From Pusillimonas noertemannii (GTDB lineage Bacteria > Pseudomonadota > Gammaproteobacteria > Burkholderiales > Burkholderiaceae_B), in assembly GCF_003096595.1 (NCBI RefSeq), contig NZ_QEKO01000005.1:174459-238458 (forward strand): a stretch of 64,000 nucleotides of DNA. The letters are read 5' to 3'. Of the stretch, positions 38,573 through 50,972 are shown piece by piece. Position 1 is the stretch's first letter, and each line of letters opens with the position of its first letter. The notes beneath the pieces were generated by a model. The model saw only the letters and a list, made by a program, of their open reading frames with translations. It made no database searches and had not been told where the DNA came from. The position numbers were made by a program, and so were the translations under genes.

Positions 38573-39784
38573 ATGGACACATTTCTTTCTTTCCTGGCCG
38601 GCGGCTTGCTGCAGTATTCGTGGTGGCAGGTCGTGCTCGTCACGTTGGCGCTTACCCACGTTACCATCCTGGGCGTAACGATCTTCCTGCATCGCAGCCA
38701 GACGCACCGGGGGCTTGATCTTCACCCGGCCGTCATGCATTTCTTCCGCTTCTGGCTGTGGATGACAACCGGCATGGTCACGAAAGAATGGGTGGCCATC
38801 CATCGCAAGCACCACGCCAAATGCGAGCGCGAAGGCGACCCGCATTCTCCCATGATCTACGGCATAGGCAAGGTGTTCTTCCGCGGCGCCGAACTGTACC
38901 GCCAAGAGGCCGCCAACGCCGAAACGCTCAAGCGCTACGGCAACGGCACGCCCGACGACTGGCTCGAGCGCAACCTGTATACGCGCCACAGCATGCTGGG
39001 CATCCTCATCATGCTGGGCCTCGACCTTGCCCTGTTCGGCGTGCTGGGCCTTACCGTCTGGGCCGTCCAGATGGCCTGGATCCCCTTCTGGGCCGCCGGC
39101 GTGGTCAACGGCCTGGGCCACTTCGTGGGCTATCGCAACTACGCCAGTCCCGACACCAGCACCAATGTGTTCCCTTGGGGCATCATCATCGGCGGCGAAG
39201 AACTGCACAACAACCACCACGCCTACGGCACGTCGGCCAAGTTCTCGGCCAAGTGGTGGGAATTCGACATCGGCTGGGGCTATATCAAGGTGCTCAGCTT
39301 CTTCCGCCTGGCCACGGTGCGCCGTGTCGCGCCCAAGCTCAAACTAGAGCCCGCTGCCCAGTCCATCAGCCTGCAAACGCTCGAGGGCGTCATTCTGCAC
39401 CGCTACGAGATTCTCGCGCGCTACACCGACGTCATCAAGCAAGCGGCTGCCGAAGAGCTCGCCAAGCTCAAGCCCATGCGCAAAAAGGGCAGCCCCGATT
39501 GCCGCTGGCGCCAGCTTAGCCGCATCCGCCGTACGCTTGGCAGCACCGACGCCGACGCGCTCGAACCCGCCCAGCGCGCCGAGCTCGACAACGTCCTGGC
39601 CCAGAACCAGTCGCTTTCCACCCTGGTGCAAATGCGCGCCGAACTGACCCGCCTCTGGGAAAGCTCCAGCGCCACCAGCGAACAGCTGCTTGGCGACCTG
39701 CAAGCCTGGTGCCAGCGTGCGCAGCAAAGCGGCATCGAAGGACTCGAGCAGTTCTCTTATCGCCTGCGCCGCTACGCGGCATGA
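38573..39784 (+). CDS. Membrane fatty acid (acyl-CoA/acyl-lipid) desaturase
   Basis: A 403-residue di-iron membrane enzyme of the delta-9 type that introduces a double bond into acyl chains. The three His boxes are HRSQTH, HRKHH and HNNHH. Membrane helices occur at about 18-38, 57-72 and in pairs around 135-180. The last 120 residues form a soluble, charged helical extension after the desaturase core. Its stop overlaps the uvrD start in ATGA, an unexpected partner. The reason for that coupling is not clear. Confidence 0.92.
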   Translation: MDTFLSFLAGGLLQYSWWQVVLVTLALTHVTILGVTIFLHRSQTHRGLDLHPAVMHFFRFWLWMTTGMVTKEWVAIHRKHHAKCEREGDPHSPMIYGIGKVFFRGAELYRQEAANAETLKRYGNGTPDDWLERNLYTRHSMLGILIMLGLDLALFGVLGLTVWAVQMAWIPFWAAGVVNGLGHFVGYRNYASPDTSTNVFPWGIIIGGEELHNNHHAYGTSAKFSAKWWEFDIGWGYIKVLSFFRLATVRRVAPKLKLEPAAQSISLQTLEGVILHRYEILARYTDVIKQAAAEELAKLKPMRKKGSPDCRWRQLSRIRRTLGSTDADALEPAQRAELDNVLAQNQSLSTLVQMRAELTRLWESSSATSEQLLGDLQAWCQRAQQSGIEGLEQFSYRLRRYAA

Positions 39785-42084
39785 TCGACCAGCTCAATAC
39801 CGAACAAAAAGCCGCCGTCACACTTCCTCCACAGCACGCGCTGGTCCTGGCCGGCGCGGGCAGCGGCAAGACCCGTGTGCTCACCACACGCATGGCCTGG
39901 CTCATTCAAACGGGCCAGGCCAGCCTCTATGGCCTGCTGGCGGTCACCTTCACCAACAAGTCGGCGCGCGAGATGCTCACGCGCCTTTCCAGCCTGCTGC
40001 CGCTCGACACCCGCGGCTTGTGGGTGGGCACTTTTCACGGCCTGTGCAACCGCATGCTGCGCGCGCATCATCGCGACGCGGGCCTGCCCCAGACCTTCCA
40101 GATCCTCGACATGGCCGACCAGCTTTCGGCCATCAAGCGCCTGATCAAGGGCGCGGGCATCGACGACGACAAGTTCCCCCCGCGCGACGTGCAGCGCTTC
40201 ATCAACAGCGCTAAAGAAGAGGGGCTGCGCCCCGACGCCGTGCAGGCCGACGACCCCTACCGACGCCGCATGGTCGAGATCTACGGCCTGTACCAGGCCC
40301 AGTGCGAGCGCGAGGGCGTGGTCGACTTCGCCGAGTTGCTGTTGCGCGCCTTCGAGCTGCTGCAGCGCAACGGCCCTATACGCGAACACTACCAGCGCCG
40401 CTTCCGCCACATTCTGGTGGACGAGTTCCAAGACACCAACATGCTGCAGTACCGCTGGCTGCAATTGCTTGCGGGCGGTGGGGCGTGCATGTTCGCCGTG
40501 GGCGACGACGACCAGTCCATCTATGCCTTTCGCGGCGCCAACGTGGGCAATATGTCCGATTTCGAGCGCGACTATGCGCGCGGCGCCGTCATCAGGCTAG
40601 AGCAGAACTACCGCTCGTACGGGCACATTCTTGATTCGGCCAACGCCCTCATTGCGCACAACAGCGCCCGCCTGGGCAAGAACCTCTGGACGGCCCAGGG
40701 CGAGGGCGAGCCCGTGCGGGTCACCGAGCAGCCCTCCGACCTGATGGAGGCGCAATGGATCGTCGACGAGGTCAAGGCCCTGATCAACGACGGCAGGCTG
40801 CGCCGCGAAATCGCCATTCTGTATCGCAGCAATGCGCAATCCCGCGTCATCGAACATGCGCTGTTTTCGGCCGGCATCCCCTACAAGGTGTATGGCGGCC
40901 TGCGCTTTTTCGAGCGCCAGGAGATCAAGCACGCGCTGGCGTACATGCGTCTCATGGACAACCCGCACGACGACACCTCGTGGCTGCGCGTCGTCAATTT
41001 CCCGGCGCGCGGCATAGGCGCCCGCACACTCGAGCAGCTTGCCGATACCGCTCGCCAGCACGGCACCAGCCTATACGGAGCCGTGGCCTTCATGTCGGGC
41101 AAGGGCGGAAGCAAACTGCTTCAGTTCGCCGACATGGTCACCAGCATGGCGCACGAGGCGCAGGCCGTGAGCCTGCCCGAACTCATCGAGCACGTCGTGC
41201 ATCACAGCGGGCTGCGAGCGCACTATCAGGCCGAGAAGGAAGGCGCCGAACGTCTCGAGAACCTGCAGGAACTCGTCAACGCGGCGGCCGTGTTCGTGGC
41301 CGAGGAAAATGTCGAGGGCCTTCCGGCGGGCCTGGCCATCGAGCGCCCGGTATCGGCCTTGCCCGACGTAGAGCTTGCCGAAGACGCCGCCGGCGCCCCG
41401 TCGACCGAATTCTCCATGTCGCCGCTGGCGGCCTTCCTGTCGCATGCCTCCCTCGAGGCGGGCGACAACCAGGCCCAGGCGGGCCAGGACGCCGTCCAGC
41501 TCATGACCGTGCACGCGGCCAAGGGGCTTGAGTTCGATTCCGTCTTCATCACGGGCATCGAAGAGGGCCTGTTCCCACATGAGAACAGCCTGCTGGACTC
41601 CTCCGGCCTGGAAGAAGAACGCCGCCTGATGTATGTGGCGATTACGCGGGCCCGCGAGCGGCTTTACCTTACTCTGGCCCAAAGCCGCATGCTGCATGGC
41701 CAGACGCGCTATGCAATGCGCTCGCGCTTCCTCGACGAAATCCCCGAAGAACACCTGAAATGGCTCACGCCGCGCGAGGCCAGGGCCTTGCCGGCCGAGG
41801 GCTGGAACCAGGCCTCAGGCGCCTGGCGCCGTTCTGACGCATACGGCCGTCCGGCCACAGGCACGGCTTCTCCGCGTGCGCCACGCAGTGTCACTACGGG
41901 CGTTACCGTGGGCGAGCGGCACTACCGAATCGGACAAGGGGTGCGGCACGCGAAGTTCGGTGAGGGCACGATTATCGGCCTGAGCGGAATGGGGCAGGAT
42001 TCGCAGGCGCAGATTCAGTTTCGGGATGCGGGTACCAAGACGTTGGCTTTGGGGATTGCCAAGCTGGATGTGATTGCCGGATAG
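39781..42084 (+). CDS. uvrD: UvrD/Rep-family DNA helicase
   Basis: A superfamily 1A 3'-5' helicase of 767 residues with roles in nucleotide excision and mismatch repair. The Walker A motif GAGSGKT is at 25-31, with FTNKSAREM, ILVDEFQDTN, VGDDDQSIYAFRGA, LEQNYRS, QLMTVHAAKGLEFD and YVAITRARERL all present in order. The C-terminal RYRIGQGVRHAKFGEGTI-like tail (here ERHYRIGQGVRHAKFGEGTI) is the RNA-polymerase-binding Tudor-like domain of UvrD/PcrA. It converges on the repeat element and yheS. Confidence 0.95.
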   Translation: MIDQLNTEQKAAVTLPPQHALVLAGAGSGKTRVLTTRMAWLIQTGQASLYGLLAVTFTNKSAREMLTRLSSLLPLDTRGLWVGTFHGLCNRMLRAHHRDAGLPQTFQILDMADQLSAIKRLIKGAGIDDDKFPPRDVQRFINSAKEEGLRPDAVQADDPYRRRMVEIYGLYQAQCEREGVVDFAELLLRAFELLQRNGPIREHYQRRFRHILVDEFQDTNMLQYRWLQLLAGGGACMFAVGDDDQSIYAFRGANVGNMSDFERDYARGAVIRLEQNYRSYGHILDSANALIAHNSARLGKNLWTAQGEGEPVRVTEQPSDLMEAQWIVDEVKALINDGRLRREIAILYRSNAQSRVIEHALFSAGIPYKVYGGLRFFERQEIKHALAYMRLMDNPHDDTSWLRVVNFPARGIGARTLEQLADTARQHGTSLYGAVAFMSGKGGSKLLQFADMVTSMAHEAQAVSLPELIEHVVHHSGLRAHYQAEKEGAERLENLQELVNAAAVFVAEENVEGLPAGLAIERPVSALPDVELAEDAAGAPSTEFSMSPLAAFLSHASLEAGDNQAQAGQDAVQLMTVHAAKGLEFDSVFITGIEEGLFPHENSLLDSSGLEEERRLMYVAITRARERLYLTLAQSRMLHGQTRYAMRSRFLDEIPEEHLKWLTPREARALPAEGWNQASGAWRRSDAYGRPATGTASPRAPRSVTTGVTVGERHYRIGQGVRHAKFGEGTIIGLSGMGQDSQAQIQFRDAGTKTLALGIAKLDVIAG

Positions 42085-42160
42085 AGCTGCATCAGAAGAA
42101 ATCCAACTCTTCAATCCAAGAAGCCTGAATACCGCAAATTGAGACACCAAGAGGCGTGAT

Positions 42161-42370
42161 GCGGGGTAAGTATTTTGGGCGACGTTGAGCAAGCCGAGCA
42201 CCCTATCATTTTTGGGGATGCAAGCCCGCAACTGTTCGAGCGCGACGGGTGTGTACAGCCCGGGGGGCTGTACACTGCGCGAGTTTTGCGGGCGCCCCAA
42301 AAATGATAGGGTGCGAGGGCAGCCGGCAAAGCCGGCCGAAGCTCTCCGGCGCCCAAAATACTTACCCCGC
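42161..42370. repeat. 210-bp inverted-repeat element (copy 1)
   Basis: The ends are a perfect 20-bp inverted repeat, GCGGGGTAAGTATTTTGGGC (42161-42180) and its complement at 42351-42370. Inside, a perfect 19-bp inverted repeat, CACCCTATCATTTTTGGGG (42199-42217), pairs with 42295-42313. The centre is an 11-bp palindrome at 42251-42275. No reading frame or transposase is inside, so it resembles a MITE or an extragenic palindromic element. The right half recurs, inverted, at 63804-63907. Confidence 0.85.
42251..42275. repeat. Central palindrome of the repeat element
   Basis: GTGTACAGCCC (42251-42261) and GGGCTGTACAC (42265-42275) pair perfectly around a GGG loop. There is no immediate T-tract, so a terminator is not assured, although it lies between convergent genes. 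Confidence 0.8.
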
Positions 42371-42480
42371 AGCGCGCCGGCTTAAATACTCAAAGGCGAC
42401 CTTCCGATCCACAGCGCACAGGATCAATAACTCAAAAAACTGCATTCCGATCCGCAGCGCACCGATTCACAAACCCAGAA
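42371..42480. repeat. Degenerate tandem array of about 43-bp units (copy 1)
   Basis: Successive units end in CAGCGCGCCGG, CACAGCGCACAGG and CGCAGCGCACCG and share a middle such as CCTTCCGATCCACAG. The same kind of array, in the opposite orientation, adjoins the second copy of the element at about 63737-63820, so the array appears to be part of the repeated unit. Confidence 0.6.
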
Positions 42481-42514
42481 ACGGGCGCCCAGCTCCAACA
42501 CCGTAGTAGAGATC

Positions 42515-44436
42515 CTAGACCAAGCCTTCCAACTCTTCCTGCAGCAACAGCCACTCCTCCTCAAGCGCATCCATCCGCTTGCTGAGCTCACCATGCTCGG
42601 CCAGCACCGCCAGCCGTTCATCACGTCGCGCATCCGAATAGAACTCCGGATCGGCGATCAGCGCGTCAAGTTCGTCCAAGCGCTTGCGGTCCCGTTCCAT
42701 GCGTGTTTCCAGCTTCCTGATCGAAGCCTCGATCGGCTTGCGCAATGTCGACAGGCGCTGGCGTTCCTCCGCTTCCTGGCGGCGCTGCGCCTTGCGGTCC
42801 ACCGGCGCGTCGGCCGCCGAGGCAGCCTGGCTGCGCGCCTCTTCGCGCAAGTTGGCCGTGCGCTCATTCAGCCATGAACGATAGTCCTCCAGATCGCCGT
42901 CGAACTCCAGCACCGAGCCGTCCGCCACGATCCAGAAGCTGTCCACCGTCGTGCGCAGCAGGTGGCGGTCGTGCGACACCAGCAGCACGCTGCCCTCGAA
43001 CTCCGCCAGCGCCGTCGCCAGCGCCTCGCGCGTGTCCACGTCCAGGTGGTTGCTGGGTTCATCCAGCAGCAGCAGATTGGGCTTTTGCCAGACGATCAGC
43101 GACAGCGCCAGGCGGGCCTTCTCGCCGCCCGACATTGGGGCCACCAGGCTGTTCACCGTATCGCCGCTGAAACCGAAGCCGCCCAGATAATTGCGCAACT
43201 CTTGTTCGCGCACCTGGGGCGCCAGGCGGGCCAAGTGCTGCAGCGGCGTTTCGTCCAGGCGCAGCATATCCAGCTGCTGCTGCGCGAAGTAGCCAATGTT
43301 CAGGCCCTTAGAGGCCTTGAGCTCGCCCGCCAGCGCCGGCAATTCCCCCGCCAGCGTCTTGATCAGCGTACTCTTGCCCGCGCCGTTCACGCCCAGCACG
43401 CCGATCCGGCTCGAAGCGCGCAGCATCAGCGTAACGTCCTGAAGCACCGGCTTTTCAGTGCTGCCATTGTCGGCCGCATAGCCCACCGCCACCTTGTGCA
43501 AGGTAAGCAGGGGGTCGGGCACATTGCCCGGATCGGGAATGCGGATGTCGATGCCGGCCTCGGCGTGCAGCGGCGCCAGCGTTTCCATCCGGGCCAGGGC
43601 CTTGACCCGGCTTTGCGCTTGCTTCGCCTTGGTGGCCTTGGCCTTGAAGCGGTCGATGAAGCTTTGCAGCCGGGCCGTTTCGCGTGTCTGGCGTTCCCAG
43701 GCGATGTGGGTCTGGCGCAGGCGCTCGGCGCGCTGCGTCAGGAAATCTTCATAGCCGCCCCGGTAGCGCACCAGCTTGCCGTGGTCAAAATGAAGTATCG
43801 AGCGCGCCACCGCGTCCAGGAACTCGGTGTCGTGCGAGATCAGCAGCACCGTGCCCTGGTAGGCCCCCAGCCAGCGCTCGAGCCACAGCATGGCGTCCAG
43901 GTCGAGGTGGTTGGTGGGTTCGTCAAGCAGCAGCAGTTCTGAGGGCGCCATCAGCGCGCGCGCCAGCGCAAGGCGCATCTGCCAGCCGCCTGAGAATTCG
44001 CCCACCGGGCGCATCCACTCATGCGGGGCGAAGCCCAGGCCCGCCAGAAGCTGCTCGGCCCGTGAAGGCGCGCTCCAGGCATCGGCCTCGACCAGCGCCG
44101 CCTCGAGTTCAGCGATGCGGTGGCCGTCGCTGTCGGGGCTTGCCGCGCGTTCCGCCTGCAGGCGACGCAAATGCGTATCGCCGTCGATGACGAATTCGCG
44201 GGCCGGCCTGTCGAGCGCGGTGATTTCCTGTTCGACGCTGGCGATGCGCCAGCTGTCGGGAACGGAGAGGGTGCCCGCGTCCAGGTCTATGCGGCCTTGA
44301 AGCAGGGCGAACAGAGTGGACTTGCCCGCGCCGTTCTTGCCCACGAAGCCCAGGCGCTCGCCCGGGTTGACGACGAAGTCGGCGTCCTGCAGCAATACCT
44401 TGGTGCCGCGGCGAAGGGTCAGGCCATTTGCGCGTA

Positions 44437-44440
<4 letters not shown>
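42515..44440 (-). CDS. yheS: ABC-F family ATPase (YheS/Uup type)
   Basis: A soluble 641-residue protein with two ABC ATPase domains and no membrane part, which acts on ribosomes. Walker A motifs are GKNGAGKST and GVNGAGKST, signature motifs FSGGWQMRLALARAL and MSGGEKARLALSL, and Walker B motifs LLLLDEPTNHLDL and LLLLDEPSNHLDV. A charged linker and a C-terminal coiled coil rich in Arg/Glu (about 540-641) are typical of YheS. The start overlaps the prmB stop by 4 bp, linking it to a ribosomal-protein methyltransferase. Confidence 0.92.
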
Positions 44441-47296
<2,856 letters not shown>

Positions 47297-47349
47297 TGTT
47301 TCTAGTGTGCGGTAGAGGTTGAAAAGAGCCCGGCCGTCCTACAGGGGTT

Positions 47350-48555
47350 TCAGCGGGGCGGTGTGTATTCCCGCAGGAAGCGGGCCATGCGCTGCGCGGC
47401 TTCCACGCAGTCGTGTTCGGGGGCGACCAGAGCGATGCGGATGCGCCCCGCGCCGGGGTTGATGCCGTGCGCTTCGCGCGCCAGATAGCTGCCAGGCAGC
47501 ACGGTAACGGCGGTGGCCGCGTGCAGTTCGCGGGTAAGGTCTTCGTCGCTGCCCGGCGTGCCCGCCCATAGATAAAAGCCCGCGTCCGGCATCTCTACGT
47601 CGAGCACGGGTTTCAGGATAGGGTAGACCGCTTCGAACTTGTTGCGATACAGGCGCCGGTTTTCGGCCACGTGGGCCTCGTCGTTCCAGGCCGCGACGCT
47701 GGCCCGGGAAACGACCGGGCTCATGGCGCTGCCATGGTAGGTGCGGTACAGCAGGAACTGGCGGACCAGGGCGGCATCGCCGGCCACGAAGCCCGAACGC
47801 ATGCCCGGCACGTTCGAACGCTTGGACAGGCTCGAAAAACACAGCAGCCTGCGGAAATCGTCGCGCCCCAGCTGATGTGCCGCCTGCAGCGCGCCCAACG
47901 GAGGAGCGGCTTCGTCGAAATAGATTTCCGAATAGCACTCATCGGCGGCAATGACAAAGCCGTATTCGTCGGAAAGGCGGAACAGCGTCTGCCAGCTTTC
48001 AAGCGGCAGCACATTGCCCGCGGGGTTGCCGGGCGAGCAGATGAACAGCAGCTGTGTGTGGCGCCATACCTCGGGCGGAACCGACTGCCAGTCGTAGCCG
48101 AAGTTGAGCTCGGGCTGCGAGTTGATGAAATAGGGCCGGGCGCCGGCGATCAGGGCTGCGCCTTCGTAGATCTGGTAGAAAGGGTTGGGACAGATCGCCA
48201 GGGCGCCGGGCACCGGGTCGATGACGGTTTGCGCGACGGCAAACAGGGCCTCGCGCGAACCCAGCACCGGCAGCACCTGGGTGTCGGGGTCGGGCGCCGG
48301 AATGCCGTAGCGCCGGGCGATCCAGCCTGAAATGGCCTCGCGCAAGGCGGGCTCGCCCTTTGTGGGAGGGTAGGCCGAAAGGCCGTCCATGGCGTTGCGC
48401 ATGGCGTCGATGGCCACCTGGGGCGCGGGGTGCCGCGGCTCGCCGATCGAAAGGCTGATGGGAGAAAGGTTCGGTGCTGTGGGGCCGGCCTGGGCAAGCA
48501 ATTGCCGCAGCCGTTCGAACGGGTAGGGATTGAGGGCGCCTAGGCGAGGGTTCAT
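47350..48555 (-). CDS. dapC: Succinyldiaminopimelate transaminase
   Basis: A 401-residue PLP enzyme that transaminates N-succinyl-2-amino-6-ketopimelate. The PLP-binding Lys is in SSLSKRSNVPGMRSGF, with SPGNPAGNVLP and the N-terminal MNPRLGALNPYPFERLRQLL of the DapC family. The ATG at 48555 is used; the open frame upstream runs through the tRNA-Leu. The gene order dapC-dapD-dapE completes the branch in one direction. Confidence 0.95.
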   Translation of the reverse strand: MNPRLGALNPYPFERLRQLLAQAGPTAPNLSPISLSIGEPRHPAPQVAIDAMRNAMDGLSAYPPTKGEPALREAISGWIARRYGIPAPDPDTQVLPVLGSREALFAVAQTVIDPVPGALAICPNPFYQIYEGAALIAGARPYFINSQPELNFGYDWQSVPPEVWRHTQLLFICSPGNPAGNVLPLESWQTLFRLSDEYGFVIAADECYSEIYFDEAAPPLGALQAAHQLGRDDFRRLLCFSSLSKRSNVPGMRSGFVAGDAALVRQFLLYRTYHGSAMSPVVSRASVAAWNDEAHVAENRRLYRNKFEAVYPILKPVLDVEMPDAGFYLWAGTPGSDEDLTRELHAATAVTVLPGSYLAREAHGINPGAGRIRIALVAPEHDCVEAAQRMARFLREYTPPR

Positions 48556-48594
48556 TTGTGCCGCGTTAGAGGTTGCGGGGCAGGGCTGCCTTGA

Positions 48595-48679
48595 TGGTGC
48601 GAACGGAGAGACTCGAACTCTCACACCTTTCGGCGCCAGAACCTAAATCTGGTGCGTCTACCAATTCCGCCACGTTCGC
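48595..48679 (-). tRNA. tRNA-Leu (anticodon UAG)
   Basis: Read on the minus strand it folds as an 85-nt class II tRNA with an encoded CCA. The acceptor pairs GCGAACG with CGTTCGC, and the anticodon stem CCAGA/TCTGG encloses the loop TTTAGGT with anticodon TAG, reading CUA. The long variable arm and the T loop TTCGAGT fit leucine. It lies upstream of dapC in the same direction. Confidence 0.96.
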
Positions 48680-48903
48680 ACTTAGGCAAGCCCAGCATTA
48701 TAGCGTGTTTTCGCCAGACCTCCGGGGCGCCAGGCGCGGGGCAAACCCGATGCCGGCTGCGGCGGGCCCACATGGCATAGTGCCTTTTGGTGCCGGGCCG
48801 CCCCGGGGCAAAGGCGCCTGGTCAAGCTGCTTTTTTGAGCGCCGGGAGTTTCCGGTAAAATATCCTGTTCATCTATCCATTTACCAACTTATATAGGTTC
48901 CCA

Positions 48904-50217
48904 ATGCAGCAGCCCGTGGTTGAAACTCTGTCTGGCCTGGAGCGTCGTATCGATATCGTCGTTTCGGTTGCCGATGTCGAAAAAGAAGTCCAGTCGCAGC
49001 TCAAGCGTGTTGCGCGCACCGCCAAGATTCAGGGCTTTCGTCCGGGCAAGGCGCCTCTGTCCATGATCGAGCGCAGCCACGGCCCCGGCATCCGCTACGA
49101 CGTCATCAACGCCGAGGTCGGCCGGGCGCTCGACAAGGCCATTGGCGACGCCAGCCTGCGCATTGCCGGCACCCCCGATCTCGAGCCCAAGACCGAAGGC
49201 GTCGAAGAAGGCTACATGGGCTTCTCGGCCACCTTCGAGGTATATCCCGAAGTCACCGCGCCCGATCTCTCCGCATTGCAGGTCACGCGCAGCGCGGTGC
49301 AGGTCGGCGACGCCGAAGTACAGCGCACCATCGACATCCTGCGCAAGCAGCGGGCCATCTACGAGCCCCGCGACGATCGCGCCGCCCAGGACGACGACCG
49401 CGTCACGCTCGACTTCGCCGGCACCATCGACGGCGTCGCCTTCGACGGCGGCTCGGCCGAGGACTTCCCCTTCGTGCTGGGCCAGGGCCGCATGCTGCCT
49501 GAGTTCGAAACCGCCGTGCGCGGCCTGAAGGCGGGCGACACCGCCACCTTCCCGCTCGAGTTCCCGGCCGACTACGGCGGCAAGGAAGTCGCCGGCAAAA
49601 CGGCCGAGTTCAAGATCACCATCAAGCAGGTGGCCGAGCCCGTGCTGCCTGAGGTCGATGCCGAGTTCGCCAAGTCGCTGGGCCAGGCCGAAGGCGACGT
49701 CGAAAAACTGCTGCAAGACGTGCGCGCCAACATCGAGCGCGAAGTCAAGGCCCGCGCCCATGCCCGCACCAAGGGCAGCGTCATGGACGCCCTGGTCGCC
49801 GCCTGCTCGTTCGACGTGCCCAAGGCCCTGGTCCAGAACGACACCCAGAACCGTGTCGCCGCTGCGCGCGAAGAGCTCAAGCAGCGCGGCGTGCCCAACG
49901 CCGACAGCCTGCCGATTCCTCCCGAGACCTTCTCGGCCGAATCCGAGCGCCGTGTGCGCCTGGGCCTGCTGGTGTCCGAACTGGTCAACAGCGCCGAACT
50001 GCGCGCCAAGCCCGAGCAGGTTCGCGCCCGCATCGAAGAGCTTGCCCAGAACTACGAGCAGCCTGCCCAGGTCGTGGCGTATTATTTGTCCGACCGCGAG
50101 CGCCGCGCCGAGATCGAGGCCCTGGTGCTCGAAGACAACGTCGTCGAGCATGTCCTGTCCAAGGCGCAGGTCACCGACGAAACCGTCGATTTCGACGAAC
50201 TTATGGGGACTGCATAA
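48904..50217 (+). CDS. tig: Trigger factor
   Basis: The ribosome-bound chaperone. The 437-residue product has the ribosome-binding GFRPGKAP loop near residues 44-51, a PPIase domain starting at DDRVTLDFAGTIDGV with GQGRMLPEFE, and the C-terminal helical arms. clpP starts directly after the stop codon, and clpX and lon follow, the classic protein quality-control cluster. Confidence 0.97.
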   Translation: MQQPVVETLSGLERRIDIVVSVADVEKEVQSQLKRVARTAKIQGFRPGKAPLSMIERSHGPGIRYDVINAEVGRALDKAIGDASLRIAGTPDLEPKTEGVEEGYMGFSATFEVYPEVTAPDLSALQVTRSAVQVGDAEVQRTIDILRKQRAIYEPRDDRAAQDDDRVTLDFAGTIDGVAFDGGSAEDFPFVLGQGRMLPEFETAVRGLKAGDTATFPLEFPADYGGKEVAGKTAEFKITIKQVAEPVLPEVDAEFAKSLGQAEGDVEKLLQDVRANIEREVKARAHARTKGSVMDALVAACSFDVPKALVQNDTQNRVAAAREELKQRGVPNADSLPIPPETFSAESERRVRLGLLVSELVNSAELRAKPEQVRARIEELAQNYEQPAQVVAYYLSDRERRAEIEALVLEDNVVEHVLSKAQVTDETVDFDELMGTA

Positions 50218-50880
50218 ATGCAGCGATTCACTGATTTCTACGCGTCGATGTACGGCGGCGACTCGGTCGTTCCGACCGGGCTGGGCTATGTGCCCATCGT
50301 CGTCGAGCAATCGGGCCGCGGCGAACGCTCCTACGACATCTACTCGCGCTTGCTGCGCGAGCGTGTCATTTTCTTTGTCGGGCCGGTCAACGACCAGTCG
50401 GCCAACCTCGTGGTGGCGCAACTGCTCTTCCTCGAATCCGAAAACCCCGACAAAGACATCTCGCTGTACATCAACTCGCCTGGCGGGTCGGTGTATGCGG
50501 GCATGGCCATCTACGACACCATGCAGTTCGTCAAACCCGACGTCTCCACGCTGTGCACCGGGCTTGCCGCCAGCATGGGCGCCTTCCTGCTGTCGGCCGG
50601 CACAAAGGGCAAGCGCTACACCCTGCCCAATTCGCGCATCATGATCCATCAGCCATCGGGCGGCGCGCAGGGCCAGGCTTCCGACATCCAGATCCAGGCA
50701 CGCGAAATCCTCAGCCTGCGCGAGCGGCTCAACGCCATCCTGGCGGCCAATACCGGGCAGCCGGTCGAGCGCATCGCCGAGGACACCGAGCGCGACAATT
50801 TCATGTCGGCCGAAGATGCAGTATCGTATGGGTTGGTGGATAAAGTTCTGGTCTCACGCTCCGACTCCGCCGAGGCGTAG
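50218..50880 (+). CDS. clpP: ATP-dependent Clp protease proteolytic subunit
   Basis: The 220-residue serine protease that forms the ClpP chamber for ClpA and ClpX. The triad is visible as Ser119 ([10 protein letters not shown]), His144 (MIHQPSGG) and Asp193 (TERDNFM). The ATG follows the tig stop without a gap. The N terminus is about 10-15 residues longer than mature ClpP and may be processed. Confidence 0.97.
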   Translation: MQRFTDFYASMYGGDSVVPTGLGYVPIVVEQSGRGERSYDIYSRLLRERVIFFVGPVNDQSANLVVAQLLFLESENPDKDISLYINSPGGSVYAGMAIYDTMQFVKPDVSTLCTGLAASMGAFLLSAGTKGKRYTLPNSRIMIHQPSGGAQGQASDIQIQAREILSLRERLNAILAANTGQPVERIAEDTERDNFMSAEDAVSYGLVDKVLVSRSDSAEA

Positions 50881-50972
50881 GCCAGCCGGTCGGCGGGTCC
50901 GTTTCGGTATTCGCCGATTATTATCGACAGGCGGCCTCGGCGGGCCGTGCTGTCATAGGAACTGATAGTTTT

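Larger units (their letters stand above)
42085..42514. other. 430-bp region between uvrD and the ABC-F gene
   Basis: The gap between two convergent genes contains no coding sequence I can support. It is filled by an inverted-repeat element (42161-42370) and a degenerate tandem array of units of about 43 bp (about 42371-42480). Short open frames in it resemble one another between this copy and the one near the window end only because the DNA is repeated. Confidence 0.75.

Noticed and set aside
42161..42480. CRISPR array or integron attC site
   Set aside because: The array units are degenerate without distinct spacers, there are no cas genes, and the inverted repeats lack the attC core GTTRRRY.
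42185..42506. Small proteins whose sequences resemble those near 63761-63952
   Set aside because: The similarity is explained by the repeated DNA; the frames are interrupted by palindromes and lack start signals.
48889..50649. Open frame of 586 codons on the minus strand opposite tig and clpP
   Set aside because: It spans two certain genes and has no motif; it is a product of codon bias on the coding strand.
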